Source: DATAVK01 sp036267755
GTDB lineage: Bacteria > Actinomycetota > Actinomycetes > JAFAQI01
Length of the DNA stretch: 27,692 nt
Reading direction: 5' to 3'
Assembly: GCA_036267755.1 (NCBI GenBank)
Contig: DATAVK010000090.1
Location: 1-27,692, forward strand
Made by a program: the position numbers and the translations under genes. The notes beneath the pieces are model-generated. The model was given only the letters and a program-made list of their open reading frames with translations. It did not search any database and was not told the origin of the DNA. Positions 1 to 8,228 of this stretch are shown piece by piece. Position 1 is the stretch's first letter; each line of letters begins with the position of its first letter.

Positions 1-391
1 AGGAGTCCAGGGCCAGAGCCACGCCGGCGCCGCAGCGCTGGCACGGCCAGGTCACGGTCTCGGCCGGGTCGATCTCGGGGTCGGCCGTGACGACCGCGGG
101 AAGCGGCTCCGCAGCGGCGGGTACCGCGGCCGCGGGTACGACGGGAGCCGCCACGACGGGCTGCGGCTCCTGCGCCGGGGTCTCGGCCGGTGCCAGCAGC
201 GTGGCGATCGGGGCGGTCAGCGGGTCCGGCCGGGCGTCGAGCCCAGCGGGGGGCGCGACCTGAGACGGGCGGGGACTAGGAGCGGGAACGTCGGCGATCG
301 GCGCCGGGCGCAGGTCGGTGTAACACAACGAGCACCATGACGCCGTCTCCGGCGTCGACGCGCCGCAGGCAGGGCAGCGTGAACCGGTCAT
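1..391 (-). CDS. Zinc-ribbon protein, 3' end cut by window edge
   Basis: Reading down from an ATG at 391, 130 codons stay open to the window edge. The N-terminus carries two CxxC pairs (CPAC at residues 6-9, then CSLC about 12 residues on), a zinc-ribbon knuckle. A long Ala/Pro-rich linker of about 85 residues follows. A new CxxC (CQRC, near residue 118) then begins, probably the first half of a second ribbon or of a C-terminal module outside the window. There is no hydrophobic segment in the visible part. No clear Shine-Dalgarno precedes the ATG; a weak GACATT hexamer lies 6 nt before it, so the start may be leaderless. The gene is divergent from the acyl-CoA synthetase. The function is unknown: zinc ribbons joined by Pro/Ala linkers occur in many actinobacterial membrane or nucleic-acid-associated proteins. 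Codon pattern and the intact cysteine pairs support a real gene. Confidence 0.7.
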   Translation of the reverse strand, partial: MTGSRCPACGASTPETASWCSLCYTDLRPAPIADVPAPSPRPSQVAPPAGLDARPDPLTAPIATLLAPAETPAQEPQPVVAAPVVPAAAVPAAAEPLPAVVTADPEIDPAETVTWPCQRCGAGVALALDS

Positions 392-437
392 GGAAGGAAT
401 GTCGGCAGGATCGGCGGTGGACTGAAAGTCACCTTGG

Positions 438-466
438 CTGACGAGTGGGCGGTTCCCCACTACCGT
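438..466 (+). promoter_or_regulatory. Candidate housekeeping promoter of the acyl-CoA synthetase gene
   Basis: CTGACG (438-443), a 17-nt spacer and TACCGT (461-466) resemble the actinobacterial housekeeping pattern TTGACR-N17-TANNNT. It lies about 50 nt before the GTG start. The TACCGT hexamer recurs as a -10 candidate elsewhere in this window. There is no experimental support. Confidence 0.4.
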
Positions 467-503
467 GAGGTGCCGCACAACCGGGCCGAGGCCGGTTGAC
501 GTG

Positions 504-509
504 AAGGAG
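504..509 (+). promoter_or_regulatory. Ribosome binding site fixing the GTG start at 517
   Basis: AAGGAG lies 7 nt before the GTG at 517, a good Shine-Dalgarno, and so selects this start codon. Confidence 0.7.
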
Positions 510-516
510 CGAGCGT

Positions 517-2319
517 GTGACCGAGTTCTCCGTCTCTGCCGATTTCACCATCCCGGACGACGCGAACCTCACCGATGCCGTGCTCGGGAACGCCGATGAG
601 CACCCCGACGAGGTGGTCTTCGACCGGAAGGTGAACGGCGCCTGGCAGCCCGTGACGGCCAAGCACTTCGCCGCCGAGGTCAAGGCGCTGGCCGCCGGGC
701 TCATCGCCGCCGGCATCAAGGCCGGCGACCGGGTCTGCATCATGTCCGGGACCCGCTACGAGTGGACGCTGGCGGACTATGCGATCTGGACCGCGGGTGC
801 CGTGACCGTCCCGATCTACGAGACCTCCTCGACCGAGCAGGTCGAGTGGATCGTCTCGGACTCCGGAGCGGTCGGGATCTTCCTCGAGACCGCATCGCAC
901 CGCGAATCCTTCGACGAGGTGCGGGCCACGCTGACCGGCGACATCCACGTGTGGGGCATCGAGGCCGGCGGCATCGACGAGCTCACCGAGCTCGGGAAGG
1001 GCGTGACCGAGGACGACATCGAGCAGCGCCGGCGGACGCTGCGTGCCGAGAGCCTGGCCACGATCATTTACACGTCGGGCACCACCGGTCGCCCGAAGGG
1101 CTGCGAGCTGACCCACGGGAACTTCCTGTTCGACGCGACGTCCACCGTCGACGGGCTCGAGGAGATGTTCGGCTCAGACCAGTCGACCCTGCTGTTCCTG
1201 CCGCTGGCTCACGTCTTCGCCCGCATCATCCAGGTGGGCTGCGTGCAAGCCCGGGTCCGGATGGGGCACACCGCCGACATCAAGAACCTGCTGCCAGACC
1301 TCGCGGTGTTCAAGCCGACGTTCATCCTGTCGGTGCCGCGGGTGTTCGAGAAGGTCTACAACACCGCGAAGCAGCGGGCCCACGCCGATGGGAAGGGCGC
1401 GATCTTCGACCTCGCGGAGCGGGTCGCGATCGACTACAGCAAGTCCCTCGATGGCAGCGCCGTACGACGGGTCGCGCTGGAAGTGCCGCACCGCATCTTC
1501 GACGTTCTCGTGTACTCCAAGCTGCGGGCAGCGCTCGGCGGCCAGGCGCACGGTGCCATCTCCGGCGGTGCGCCGCTCGGCGCTCGGCTCGGCCACTTCT
1601 TCCGCGGTGTCGGCATCCCCATCTACGAGGGATACGGCCTCACCGAGACCACGGCCGGGGCGACGGTGAACCGGCCGGGAGCGATGAAGGTCGGGACGGT
1701 CGGAAGACCGATCCCCGGGTCCACGGTCAAGATCGCCGAGGACGGCGAGATCCTGCTCAAGGGCGGCCAGATCTTCACCGGCTACTACCACAACGACGAG
1801 GCGACGGCCGAGGCGCTCGAGGGCGGTTGGTTCCACAGCGGCGACATCGGGGCGCTGGACGACGAGGGCTTCCTCACCATCACCGGGCGCAAGAAGGAAC
1901 TCATCGTCACGGCGGGCGGCAAGAACGTCGCGCCCGCCGTACTGGAGGACCGGCTACGTGCCAATCCGCTGGTGAGCCAGTGCATGGTCGTCGGTGACCA
2001 GAAGCCGTTCATCGCCGCGCTGGTGACCATCGACGAGGAGTCCTTCCCGGCGTGGAAGTCCTCGCACGGAAAGCCGGACGACGCGACCGTCGCCGACCTC
2101 GTCGACGACCCCGACCTCAAGGCGGACATCCAGGCGGCGATCGACGACGCCAACAAGGCGGTGTCCAAGGCTGAAGCCATCAAGGCCTTCCGGATCCTGG
2201 CGGAGGACTGGACCGTGGAGAGCGGGCATCTCACCCCCTCGTTGAAGGTCAAGCGCAACGTGGTCCTGGACGACCATGCCGATGTGGTGGAGCAGATCTA
2301 CTCGGGCTCGCGTCACTGA
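517..2319 (+). CDS. fadD15: Long-chain fatty acid-CoA ligase (FadD15-like AMP-forming synthetase)
   Basis: This 600-residue ANL-superfamily enzyme activates long-chain fatty acids to acyl-CoA through an acyl-AMP intermediate, using ATP and CoA. Visible signatures are the P-loop-like A3 motif YTSGTTGRPKG from residue 185, the adenylate-binding motif YEGYGLTETTA near 370, the hinge region SGDIGALDDEGFLTITGRKKE, and the C-terminal LTPSLKVKR with the catalytic lysine at about 577. Length and motifs fit the bacterial long-chain ACSL/FadD15 branch rather than the short-chain branch. The start is GTG with a good AAGGAG site. Its place two genes from pimB, as recalled for M. tuberculosis Rv2187-Rv2188c, supports the FadD15 name. 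A sensor kinase gene follows after 28 nt and may be co-transcribed. The exact chain-length preference cannot be read from sequence. Confidence 0.92.
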   Translation: MTEFSVSADFTIPDDANLTDAVLGNADEHPDEVVFDRKVNGAWQPVTAKHFAAEVKALAAGLIAAGIKAGDRVCIMSGTRYEWTLADYAIWTAGAVTVPIYETSSTEQVEWIVSDSGAVGIFLETASHRESFDEVRATLTGDIHVWGIEAGGIDELTELGKGVTEDDIEQRRRTLRAESLATIIYTSGTTGRPKGCELTHGNFLFDATSTVDGLEEMFGSDQSTLLFLPLAHVFARIIQVGCVQARVRMGHTADIKNLLPDLAVFKPTFILSVPRVFEKVYNTAKQRAHADGKGAIFDLAERVAIDYSKSLDGSAVRRVALEVPHRIFDVLVYSKLRAALGGQAHGAISGGAPLGARLGHFFRGVGIPIYEGYGLTETTAGATVNRPGAMKVGTVGRPIPGSTVKIAEDGEILLKGGQIFTGYYHNDEATAEALEGGWFHSGDIGALDDEGFLTITGRKKELIVTAGGKNVAPAVLEDRLRANPLVSQCMVVGDQKPFIAALVTIDEESFPAWKSSHGKPDDATVADLVDDPDLKADIQAAIDDANKAVSKAEAIKAFRILAEDWTVESGHLTPSLKVKRNVVLDDHADVVEQIYSGSRH

Positions 2320-2347
2320 GCCCACAGTCCGCAGATCCGGCGCCACG

Positions 2348-3958
2348 ATGGTGGTCCGGATCGTGTTGTTGGTGCTGTGCGCGGTCCTCACGCTGCTGTC
2401 CCCCGACCGCTGGGACGACCTGCCGTGGCTTGCAGTGGTCATCGCTGCGGCGGTCCTGACCAGCGCTCTCGCCCAACACCCGATCGGCGTCCTGGCAGCG
2501 CCGGCGATCGAGTCCGTCGTCTGCGTCGTCGCGGTGCTGCTCACCGGCTCGCACGACAGCCCGCTGTTCCCGAGCCTGCTCGGCCCGGCATTCGCCGCGG
2601 GGCTGGCGGTCGGCCCGCCGGGTGTCGTTCTCACCACCGCGCTCCCAGCCCTGACCCTGGTCGCAGCCGGGCTGGGCGGCCACCACGGCACTGACTACGT
2701 CGCCGCCGCCGCGACGTGGACGGTGCTCGCGGCCGCGGCGGGCTCGGCGGCCGCGAGGCTGCGTCAGGCAGCGGTCTCAAGGGCATCGGCGTACGACGAC
2801 CCGTCGTATGCCGCGGCCTACCGACTGCTCGCGCAGCTGCGCCCGGTCGCGCGACAACTGTCCGTCGGGCTCGACACCGTCACGATCGCGGAAGGCCTGC
2901 TGCAGTCGCTACGGGCGATCGAGGGCTTCGACCGCGGCGCGGTGCTGGTCCGCACGGGGAGCAGCCGGCTGTCCCCGCTCGCGGTGGTCGGCGAGCCTCG
3001 CAGTCCGTGGGACGTGGCGGTGGATGAGGAGACGACGTTCGGAGAGGCCTGGCTGTCGCAGCGTCCTCACCGGATCGGCTACCGGCTCAGCGGAGGCCCG
3101 GGCAGCGGCGTCGTGCTCCCGATGATGATCGGGCTGCGGACCTTCGGCCTGGTCGGGCTCGAGACCAGCACCGAAGGAGCGTTCACCGACACCGAGGACG
3201 CGATGGTCGAGGCTGCCGCGGAGGCCGCCCTGCGGCTCGGGACCGCGCTGCTTTTCGAGGAGGTGCGGGGGGTCGCGACCGCCGAGGAGCGTCGCCGGCT
3301 GGCCCGAGAGATCCACGACGGGATCGCCCAGGAGCTGAGCTACCTCGGGTACGTCGTCGACGATGTCGCGGCGACTGCCCGATCGCGGGAGCCGGAGGAT
3401 GTCGCCGGGCTGGACCAGAAGTTCACCGAGCTGCGGGCTGAGATCTCCCGGATCGTCGGCGAGCTCCGGATGTCCATCTACGACCTGCGCAGCGACGTCG
3501 ATACCCACGGCGGGCTCGGTGCGGCGCTGTCGGACTACGTGCGTTCGGTCGGTCGGGCCACCGGGCTCACCGTGCACCTGTCGCTCAGCGAGGCCGCCGA
3601 CCGGCTGCCCGCCGAGACCGAGGCGGAGCTGCTGCGGATCGCCCAGGAGGCCGTCACCAACGCGCGCCGGCACGCCGACGCGGACAACCTGTGGGTGAGC
3701 CTCGAGGTCGACCCGCCGGGAGCGTTGCTGCGGATCGAGGACGACGGGCGAGGAATGGGCGATCCCCGCGAGGACAGCGTCGGCCTGGCCATCATGCGGG
3801 AGCGCGCGGCCCGGCTGCGCACCTCGGTCCGCATCGGTTCGCGATCGCCGACGGGTACCACGGTGGAGGTAGAGTTGCCGCCCGTCACAGACCGACGTGC
3901 AGGGACCCGGCAACCGGCCGAATCGTCCCCGATCGGGGTCGAGGAGCCGTCCGGATGA
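2348..3958 (+). CDS. Membrane sensor histidine kinase, GAF + HisKA_3 + HATPase (NarL-type partner)
   Basis: The 536-residue protein has an N-terminal membrane part (about residues 1-140, several hydrophobic helices), a GAF-like domain (about 165-300), a HisKA_3 dimerisation helix and a HATPase_c domain. The phosphoacceptor is His323 in the REIHDGIAQ motif. The ATP-binding N box (NARRHA, Asn438), G1 box (DDGRGMG from 465) and a GLAIMRERA segment are present, so it looks catalytically complete. I chose ATG 2348, because the reading frame extended 24 codons upstream would overlap the preceding gene and gives non-membrane, Arg-rich residues. No strong ribosome site is visible, and GTG 2351 is an alternative. 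The stop overlaps the start of the response regulator (ATGA), the typical arrangement of a cognate pair. The signal is unknown; the GAF domain may sense a small ligand or redox state. Confidence 0.9.
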   Translation: MVVRIVLLVLCAVLTLLSPDRWDDLPWLAVVIAAAVLTSALAQHPIGVLAAPAIESVVCVVAVLLTGSHDSPLFPSLLGPAFAAGLAVGPPGVVLTTALPALTLVAAGLGGHHGTDYVAAAATWTVLAAAAGSAAARLRQAAVSRASAYDDPSYAAAYRLLAQLRPVARQLSVGLDTVTIAEGLLQSLRAIEGFDRGAVLVRTGSSRLSPLAVVGEPRSPWDVAVDEETTFGEAWLSQRPHRIGYRLSGGPGSGVVLPMMIGLRTFGLVGLETSTEGAFTDTEDAMVEAAAEAALRLGTALLFEEVRGVATAEERRRLAREIHDGIAQELSYLGYVVDDVAATARSREPEDVAGLDQKFTELRAEISRIVGELRMSIYDLRSDVDTHGGLGAALSDYVRSVGRATGLTVHLSLSEAADRLPAETEAELLRIAQEAVTNARRHADADNLWVSLEVDPPGALLRIEDDGRGMGDPREDSVGLAIMRERAARLRTSVRIGSRSPTGTTVEVELPPVTDRRAGTRQPAESSPIGVEEPSG

Positions 3959-4584
3959 CGACATCAGTGGTGCTGGTCGATGACCACGACCTGATTCGGC
4001 AGGGATTGCGGCGGGCATTCGAACGGGCCGACGACTTCACCGTCGTCGGCGAGGCTGCGACCGTCGCGGATGCGCTGGCGGCCGTCGAGTCGAAGACACC
4101 CGACGTCATCACCATCGACGTACGACTGCCGGATGGCAACGGGATCGACGCGGTCCGCAAGCTGCGCGCCGCCCATCCGCAGTTGGGGATCGTCGTCCTC
4201 ACCATGTACGCCGAGGACGAGCACCTGCTGGGCGCCCTCGAGGCCGGGGCGTCGGCGTTCGTCGCCAAGGACGCCCCCGCCGACGACGTCGTCGCGGCGG
4301 CCCGGCACGCCGCCGTAGCCCCCGATGCCTTCTCGGCGACCGACCTCGCCGACGCGATGCGTCGCCGCCTCACGCCGCCCGCGCCGCCGCTGTCCCCCCG
4401 TGAGGCCGAGGTGCTCGGCCTGCTCGCCGACGGACTGGCGGTGGCTCAGATCGCCAAGACGCTCTACATCAGCGAGTCGACGACGAAGACGCACATCTCG
4501 AAGCTCTACGACAAGCTCGGGGCCGCCAACCGGGCGCAGGCGTTGATGACGGCGATGCGGCGCGGGCTCATCAGCACTCGGTGA
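3955..4584 (+). CDS. NarL/LuxR-family response regulator
   Basis: This 209-residue two-domain DNA-binding regulator has an N-terminal receiver (about 1-125). Its acidic pocket is D9-D10, the phosphoacceptor is D55 (in TIDVRLPDG), and Thr83 and Lys105 are the conserved switch residues. A C-terminal LuxR helix-turn-helix begins at LSPREAEVL (from 146) and continues through the recognition region SESTTKTHISKLYDKL. Its ATG overlaps the kinase stop codon by four bases, so the two are translationally coupled and almost certainly a cognate pair. All residues needed for phosphorylation are present. Targets are unknown; autoregulation or control of the upstream acyl-CoA synthetase is only a guess from position. 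Confidence 0.92.
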   Translation: MTTSVVLVDDHDLIRQGLRRAFERADDFTVVGEAATVADALAAVESKTPDVITIDVRLPDGNGIDAVRKLRAAHPQLGIVVLTMYAEDEHLLGALEAGASAFVAKDAPADDVVAAARHAAVAPDAFSATDLADAMRRRLTPPAPPLSPREAEVLGLLADGLAVAQIAKTLYISESTTKTHISKLYDKLGAANRAQALMTAMRRGLISTR

Positions 4585-4611
4585 CCGGCTGTCAATAGAC
4601 CAAACGGACAC

Positions 4612-4626
4612 AACGGATCATCCGTT
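4612..4626. repeat. Short inverted repeat after the response regulator gene
   Basis: AACGGAT and ATCCGTT flank a single C. As DNA it is a near-perfect 15-bp palindrome suitable for a dimeric regulator. As RNA it could form a 5-bp stem with a 5-nt loop. It lies 28 nt past the response regulator stop, in the 154-nt gap before the convergent pimB gene. There is no T-run, so it is a poor intrinsic terminator. Nothing else is recognisable in this gap. Confidence 0.35.
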
Positions 4627-4738
4627 CGTGCCGCTGACATTCGGTTCGACACCCGACAAGATGCCCTGGAGCACTGGGTACGAGGGGGATCCAGGCGCGC
4701 AACGCGGTCGGGTCGGTCGGGGGGCCGGCCCGTCGCCG

Positions 4739-5866
4739 TTACCAGCCCAACATTCTCCTCAGGTCGCTGACCGTCCGCTCCCAGGTCCAGTCCTCGCTTA
4801 CCCATCGTTGGCCGCATTCGCCGAACTGCGCTGCCCGCTCCGGATCGGTCAGTAGCCCGACCACGGCGTCCGCCACCTGGGTCACCGACCGGCCGTCGAC
4901 GACGATGCCGCTGCGTCCGTCGAGGACGGCGTCCGGCGAACCACCGGAGCGGCCCGCGACGATCGGGAGACCGCAGGCGGCGGCCTCGAGGAACACCATT
5001 CCGAGGCCTTCCACGTCGAGGCCGCCCAGCCGCTCGCGGCAGGGCATCGCGAAGACGTCGCCGGCGGCGTACCAGTCCGGCAGCTCGTCGTGGGGCACCG
5101 ATCCGACGAGCAGCACGTCGGCGGCGACCCCGCCGGTTTGAGCCAGCCGCTCGATCCGCGGTCGCGCCGGGCCGCCGCCCACCAGCAGCAGGGCGGCGCC
5201 GGGAACCCGGCGCTGGACGTCGGGCCAGGCCTCAGCCAGCACATCCTGCCCCTTGCGCGGCATCAGCCGCGACACGCAGACCACGACCGGCCGGCCCAGC
5301 AGTCCGAGTTCGCGGCGTACCCGATCGTCGCCTGGGTGCGTGGTGAACCGGGCGGCGTCCACGGCGGGCACCAGACGCTGCAGCCGATCGGTGTACGGCC
5401 CGACCGCAGCCGTCAACCGTTGCCGGGTCCACTCCCCCAGGTAGGTCATGACGTCGACCCCACCGGCGATCCGGCGTAGCACCCGACGCGGACCGGGGAC
5501 GATGGCCCAGCCCGCCTCGTGACCGTGCGTGGTCGCGACGATCCGCTCGGCGCCGGCCCGACGCAGGGATGGCGCCAGCAGACCCAGCGGCGCCGCGGCA
5601 CCGAACCAGACATCGGTGCAGCCGCGCTCGCGGAACAACTGGACCGCCTGCCGTCGTACCTGGGGGCTCGGGAGCAGCACCGACGTCGCCGCGCGCACGA
5701 CCGGGTAGGGCTGCGTCGCGTCCCAGTCCTCCCAACCCTTCCAGCGAGAGGTGAGGACGACGACCTGGTCGGGGTCCAGCCGGGACACGACGCCGTGGAC
5801 GAAGGACTGGATCCCGCCTTGCCGCGGCGGGAAGTCGTTCGTGACGACGAGCAGCCGCCGGCTCAT
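4739..5866 (-). CDS. pimB: GT4 mannosyltransferase, PimB' type (phosphatidylinositol mannoside synthesis)
   Basis: The 375-residue GT-B fold glycosyltransferase of family GT4 probably transfers mannose from GDP-mannose to phosphatidylinositol monomannoside on the cytoplasmic membrane face. The N-terminus VVTNDFPPRQGGIQ has the glycine loop (G17-G18). The THGHE segment is at 113-117, the donor-phosphate residues SRLMPRKGQD include R200 and K205, and the donor-binding E-x7-E is E286/E294 in EGLGMVFLEAAACG. These segments closely recall M. tuberculosis PimB' (Rv2188c), and the neighbourhood agrees. I chose the ATG at 5866 because it matches the family N-terminus and overlaps the upstream stop in ATGA; longer in-frame starts would run into that gene. 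It is the last gene of a coupled minus-strand set. Confidence 0.88.
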   Translation of the reverse strand: MSRRLLVVTNDFPPRQGGIQSFVHGVVSRLDPDQVVVLTSRWKGWEDWDATQPYPVVRAATSVLLPSPQVRRQAVQLFRERGCTDVWFGAAAPLGLLAPSLRRAGAERIVATTHGHEAGWAIVPGPRRVLRRIAGGVDVMTYLGEWTRQRLTAAVGPYTDRLQRLVPAVDAARFTTHPGDDRVRRELGLLGRPVVVCVSRLMPRKGQDVLAEAWPDVQRRVPGAALLLVGGGPARPRIERLAQTGGVAADVLLVGSVPHDELPDWYAAGDVFAMPCRERLGGLDVEGLGMVFLEAAACGLPIVAGRSGGSPDAVLDGRSGIVVDGRSVTQVADAVVGLLTDPERAAQFGECGQRWVSEDWTWERTVSDLRRMLGW

Positions 5867-7206
5867 CCGAGCTGCTGCCGGACGTAGGTACGCCACAGTG
5901 CCGTGAACTGCCGCGTCGACAGGTGCAGGATGCGATGGAAGGCGTGGTCCACCGCCGGCCCGGTGCCGGCGGTCGACGTGCCGACCAGCCGGTAGAACCG
6001 CACCAGGCCGCGCTGGCCGGCGCGCGCGGCGATCAACCGACAAGCGAGCCAGCCCTCTTGGTAGGCCTGCGGCAGCCCCGTCGATGAGCCGACGAACCGG
6101 TGGTCGCCGGGCAGCTCCCGCGGCCGCCGACCAGCGCGCACGCCGCGACCCAGCTCGGCGGCGATGACGCCGGCCGGCACCCCCGAACCCGCGAACCCGA
6201 CGTAGTCGGCGAAACCCTCCTGCAGCCATCGCGGCGTCTGCGAGCCGGTGTCCGCGCGGCTGGCGACGTGGGTGAGCTCGTGGGTGAGCACGACCTGACG
6301 ACCCAACGTGTCGAGCGACGGCCAGAGCTTGGGGTTCACGGACACCCGGTCACCGACCGGCGCGGGGCGGCCGGGCCGGGAGCTGATCTCGGCGCTGCTC
6401 AGCGCGGCCAGCTGGGCAACGCCGCCACGGTCCCCGGTGATCTCGCCCAGCTCGCGCTGGGTGGCGGGCACCTCGGCCACGACTCTCCTGGGCCACCGTT
6501 GCCCCCAGACCGCAGTGACGCGCGGGATCGCGTCGTGCAAGCCGTCGGCCACCTGGTGCATGGTGCCCAGCATGCTGGGCGGCCCGAGGACCAGAACGTG
6601 CGGCCGTCGTACCACGTCGACCGGGCCGTAATCCCACAGCTCGGTGGCGGACACCCGACCGGCCTGGTCGCTCAACGAGGCGAGGTACCAGCGACCGGAG
6701 CGGTCGGTGAACGTCGGGTACTGCGTCAAGTCGGTCGGCATCGAGTCGAAGCCGCGCAGCCGGTAGTGCAGGGACACCCGCGCCGAGTACGTCGGAACCC
6801 GCAATCCGGTCCGCGGCCGAGTGGTGGCGACCGTGTAGGACCACGCGGCCAGCGGCACCCGGCGCAGGTTTGCCAGCATCCGGCCCTGCCGGGCGGCGAA
6901 TCGGCGACGGGTCGGGTCGATGGTCGCGAGCAGCGCCGCACGGTTGTGGTGCAGGATCGCGCGGGATCGACGGGCCAGCACAACGCGGATGGCTGCCGCC
7001 GGTGTCGCAGCCGCGGGTTGTGGAGCTGCCGCCCGGCTCGGCGATCGGGCGTGGGGAGCCGCGCCGCGCTGGGAGCGGCCCGCGCCTATCCCGACCGCGA
7101 CGAGCCCGACGGCGATCACGACAGCGACAGCGACGACAACGCGGATGCGGACGCGCGGCGCGCGATGGCGAGACGGTGACGGGTCGGGGGCGAGCTCGTC
7201 GCTCAC
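5863..7206 (-). CDS. Membrane-anchored HExxH metallopeptidase-like protein (peptidase MA-type)
   Basis: The 447-residue protein has a Pro/Arg-rich cytoplasmic start, one transmembrane helix (about residues 22-45) and a large extracytoplasmic part. Near the C-terminus is a zinc-binding HELTH (H309, E310, H313) followed 17 residues later by EGFADY with E330. This is the HExxH...E layout of gluzincin peptidases and of the 'peptidase MA-like' group. Before it lies an NTF2-like/unknown region (about 85-200). The GTG start overlaps the sepH stop (GTGA) and its stop overlaps the pimB start (ATGA), so the three are translationally coupled. The substrate is unknown, but its position between a division protein and a lipoglycan enzyme suggests an envelope role. 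It could also be a non-proteolytic relative. Confidence 0.82.
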   Translation of the reverse strand: MSDELAPDPSPSRHRAPRVRIRVVVAVAVVIAVGLVAVGIGAGRSQRGAAPHARSPSRAAAPQPAAATPAAAIRVVLARRSRAILHHNRAALLATIDPTRRRFAARQGRMLANLRRVPLAAWSYTVATTRPRTGLRVPTYSARVSLHYRLRGFDSMPTDLTQYPTFTDRSGRWYLASLSDQAGRVSATELWDYGPVDVVRRPHVLVLGPPSMLGTMHQVADGLHDAIPRVTAVWGQRWPRRVVAEVPATQRELGEITGDRGGVAQLAALSSAEISSRPGRPAPVGDRVSVNPKLWPSLDTLGRQVVLTHELTHVASRADTGSQTPRWLQEGFADYVGFAGSGVPAGVIAAELGRGVRAGRRPRELPGDHRFVGSSTGLPQAYQEGWLACRLIAARAGQRGLVRFYRLVGTSTAGTGPAVDHAFHRILHLSTRQFTALWRTYVRQQLG

Positions 7207-8135
7207 GACCGGCGGCGCCCCCTGGCCGGAGTACTGGCGGGAGTAGGAGGAGTGCGGGTCGACCGGGTTTTGGTAGCGCCGGCCGGCGGCTCGGCAGCGT
7301 CATCCGTCGCGGGCCGCGCGGCGCCGAACAGCACGTCATCCCACGCCGGCACCGGCACCCGACCGCTACGGGTCGGCGTCGGCGGGATGGCCTTCGGTTC
7401 CCGTCGTACCCGAGGCGGTCCTGCTTCCTCGACCGCCGGAGTCGCGGCTGCTGCTGCTGCCGCCGCCGCCGGCCGGCGAGGCTTGGCCACCGCGGGGCGC
7501 CGTCGAGTCCGAGCCGATGCCGTCGCAGTGGCGGCCGACACGGTCGAAGTACGGGAGCCAGACTGATCACCCGTCACGATCCGGGTGGCGGCGGGATCGA
7601 GCGCGGTGAGGTCGCGGCCGGCTGGCTGCCACAGCCACGCCGCACTGCGGGTGCCGCCCCGTGCGGTGTAGCGCAACGCAACCACCCAGGCGCCGTCCTC
7701 CCGGCGCTTCGCGGTCCACTCGACGCTCTCCCGGTGCAGGCCAGTGGTGGTGGCGAGCCGGCGTTCGACCGCCTCGCCGAGCGTCATCGTGGCCGCGGGC
7801 CCCCGGGTGCGGCGCATCGTCGCTGCCTGGGCCTGGGTGATGATCCGGTCGCGTTCCGACGCGACCGGGCCGAAGAACCGCAGCACCCGGTTGACGGGCA
7901 CGTTGGCGGCCTTCGCGACCTGCTCCGGCGTGTCACCGGCCCGCAGCCGGGCCTGAATCTCTTTGGGCGTCAGGGCGCTCTCGCGCCGGGTGCCGTTGTC
8001 GAGGTCGCCACGGAGGGCAGCCGCGAGCCGATCGTCGATGAGGATCTCGTGGGTCGGCTTCGCGGCGTCGCTGCTGCTCGCCAGCAGCAGGTGAGTGCCG
8101 TCGTCGCTGACCGCGACGACTGTCAGCTGACGCAC
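7203..8135 (-). CDS. sepH: SepH-like cell-division protein (DUF3071), FtsZ regulator
   Basis: The 310-residue protein begins with the conserved DUF3071 module (RQLTVVAVSDDGTHLLL..., residues 1-45). A helix-turn-helix-like segment follows (LTPKEIQARLRAGDTPEQVAKAANVPVNRVLRFFGPVASERDRI, about 55-97). The C-terminal half is long, low-complexity and rich in Ala, Pro and Arg, probably disordered. This is the architecture of actinobacterial SepH, known from Streptomyces to bind FtsZ and stimulate filament assembly at division septa. The GTG start at 8135 has a GGAGG site 8 nt upstream. The stop overlaps the next gene start. The sequence alone supports the family strongly; the FtsZ role is transferred from the family. 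Confidence 0.88.
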   Translation of the reverse strand: MRQLTVVAVSDDGTHLLLASSSDAAKPTHEILIDDRLAAALRGDLDNGTRRESALTPKEIQARLRAGDTPEQVAKAANVPVNRVLRFFGPVASERDRIITQAQAATMRRTRGPAATMTLGEAVERRLATTTGLHRESVEWTAKRREDGAWVVALRYTARGGTRSAAWLWQPAGRDLTALDPAATRIVTGDQSGSRTSTVSAATATASARTRRRPAVAKPRRPAAAAAAAAATPAVEEAGPPRVRREPKAIPPTPTRSGRVPVPAWDDVLFGAARPATDDAAEPPAGATKTRSTRTPPTPASTPARGRRRS

Positions 8136-8143
8136 GCGTGTGA

Positions 8144-8148
8144 CCTCC
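8144..8148 (-). promoter_or_regulatory. Ribosome binding site of sepH
   Basis: GGAGG on the minus strand, 8 nt before the GTG at 8135, supports that start codon. The coupled set sepH-metallopeptidase-pimB may begin here. Confidence 0.65.
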
Positions 8149-8228
8149 CAGCGAGACCGAGGCGTCCCGGCGTGCGAGTCTGCCCTGTCGAACCCGCTAC
8201 CTACAAGCAGTGACGCTCGTCAGGGCCC

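Noticed and set aside
762..1997. Long Arg-rich open frame inside the acyl-CoA synthetase gene
   Set aside because: Shadow frame typical of GC-rich DNA. The synthetase frame contains all family motifs and a ribosome site; the alternative has Arg/Pro-rich composition and no motif.
2276..2347. Longer N-terminus of the histidine kinase
   Set aside because: Would overlap the preceding gene by 44 nt and adds Arg-rich residues before the first membrane helix; ATG 2348 is more natural.
4628..4855. Open frame spanning the gap after the response regulator into pimB
   Set aside because: Overlaps the C-terminus of pimB on the opposite strand, has no ribosome site and no plausible protein character.
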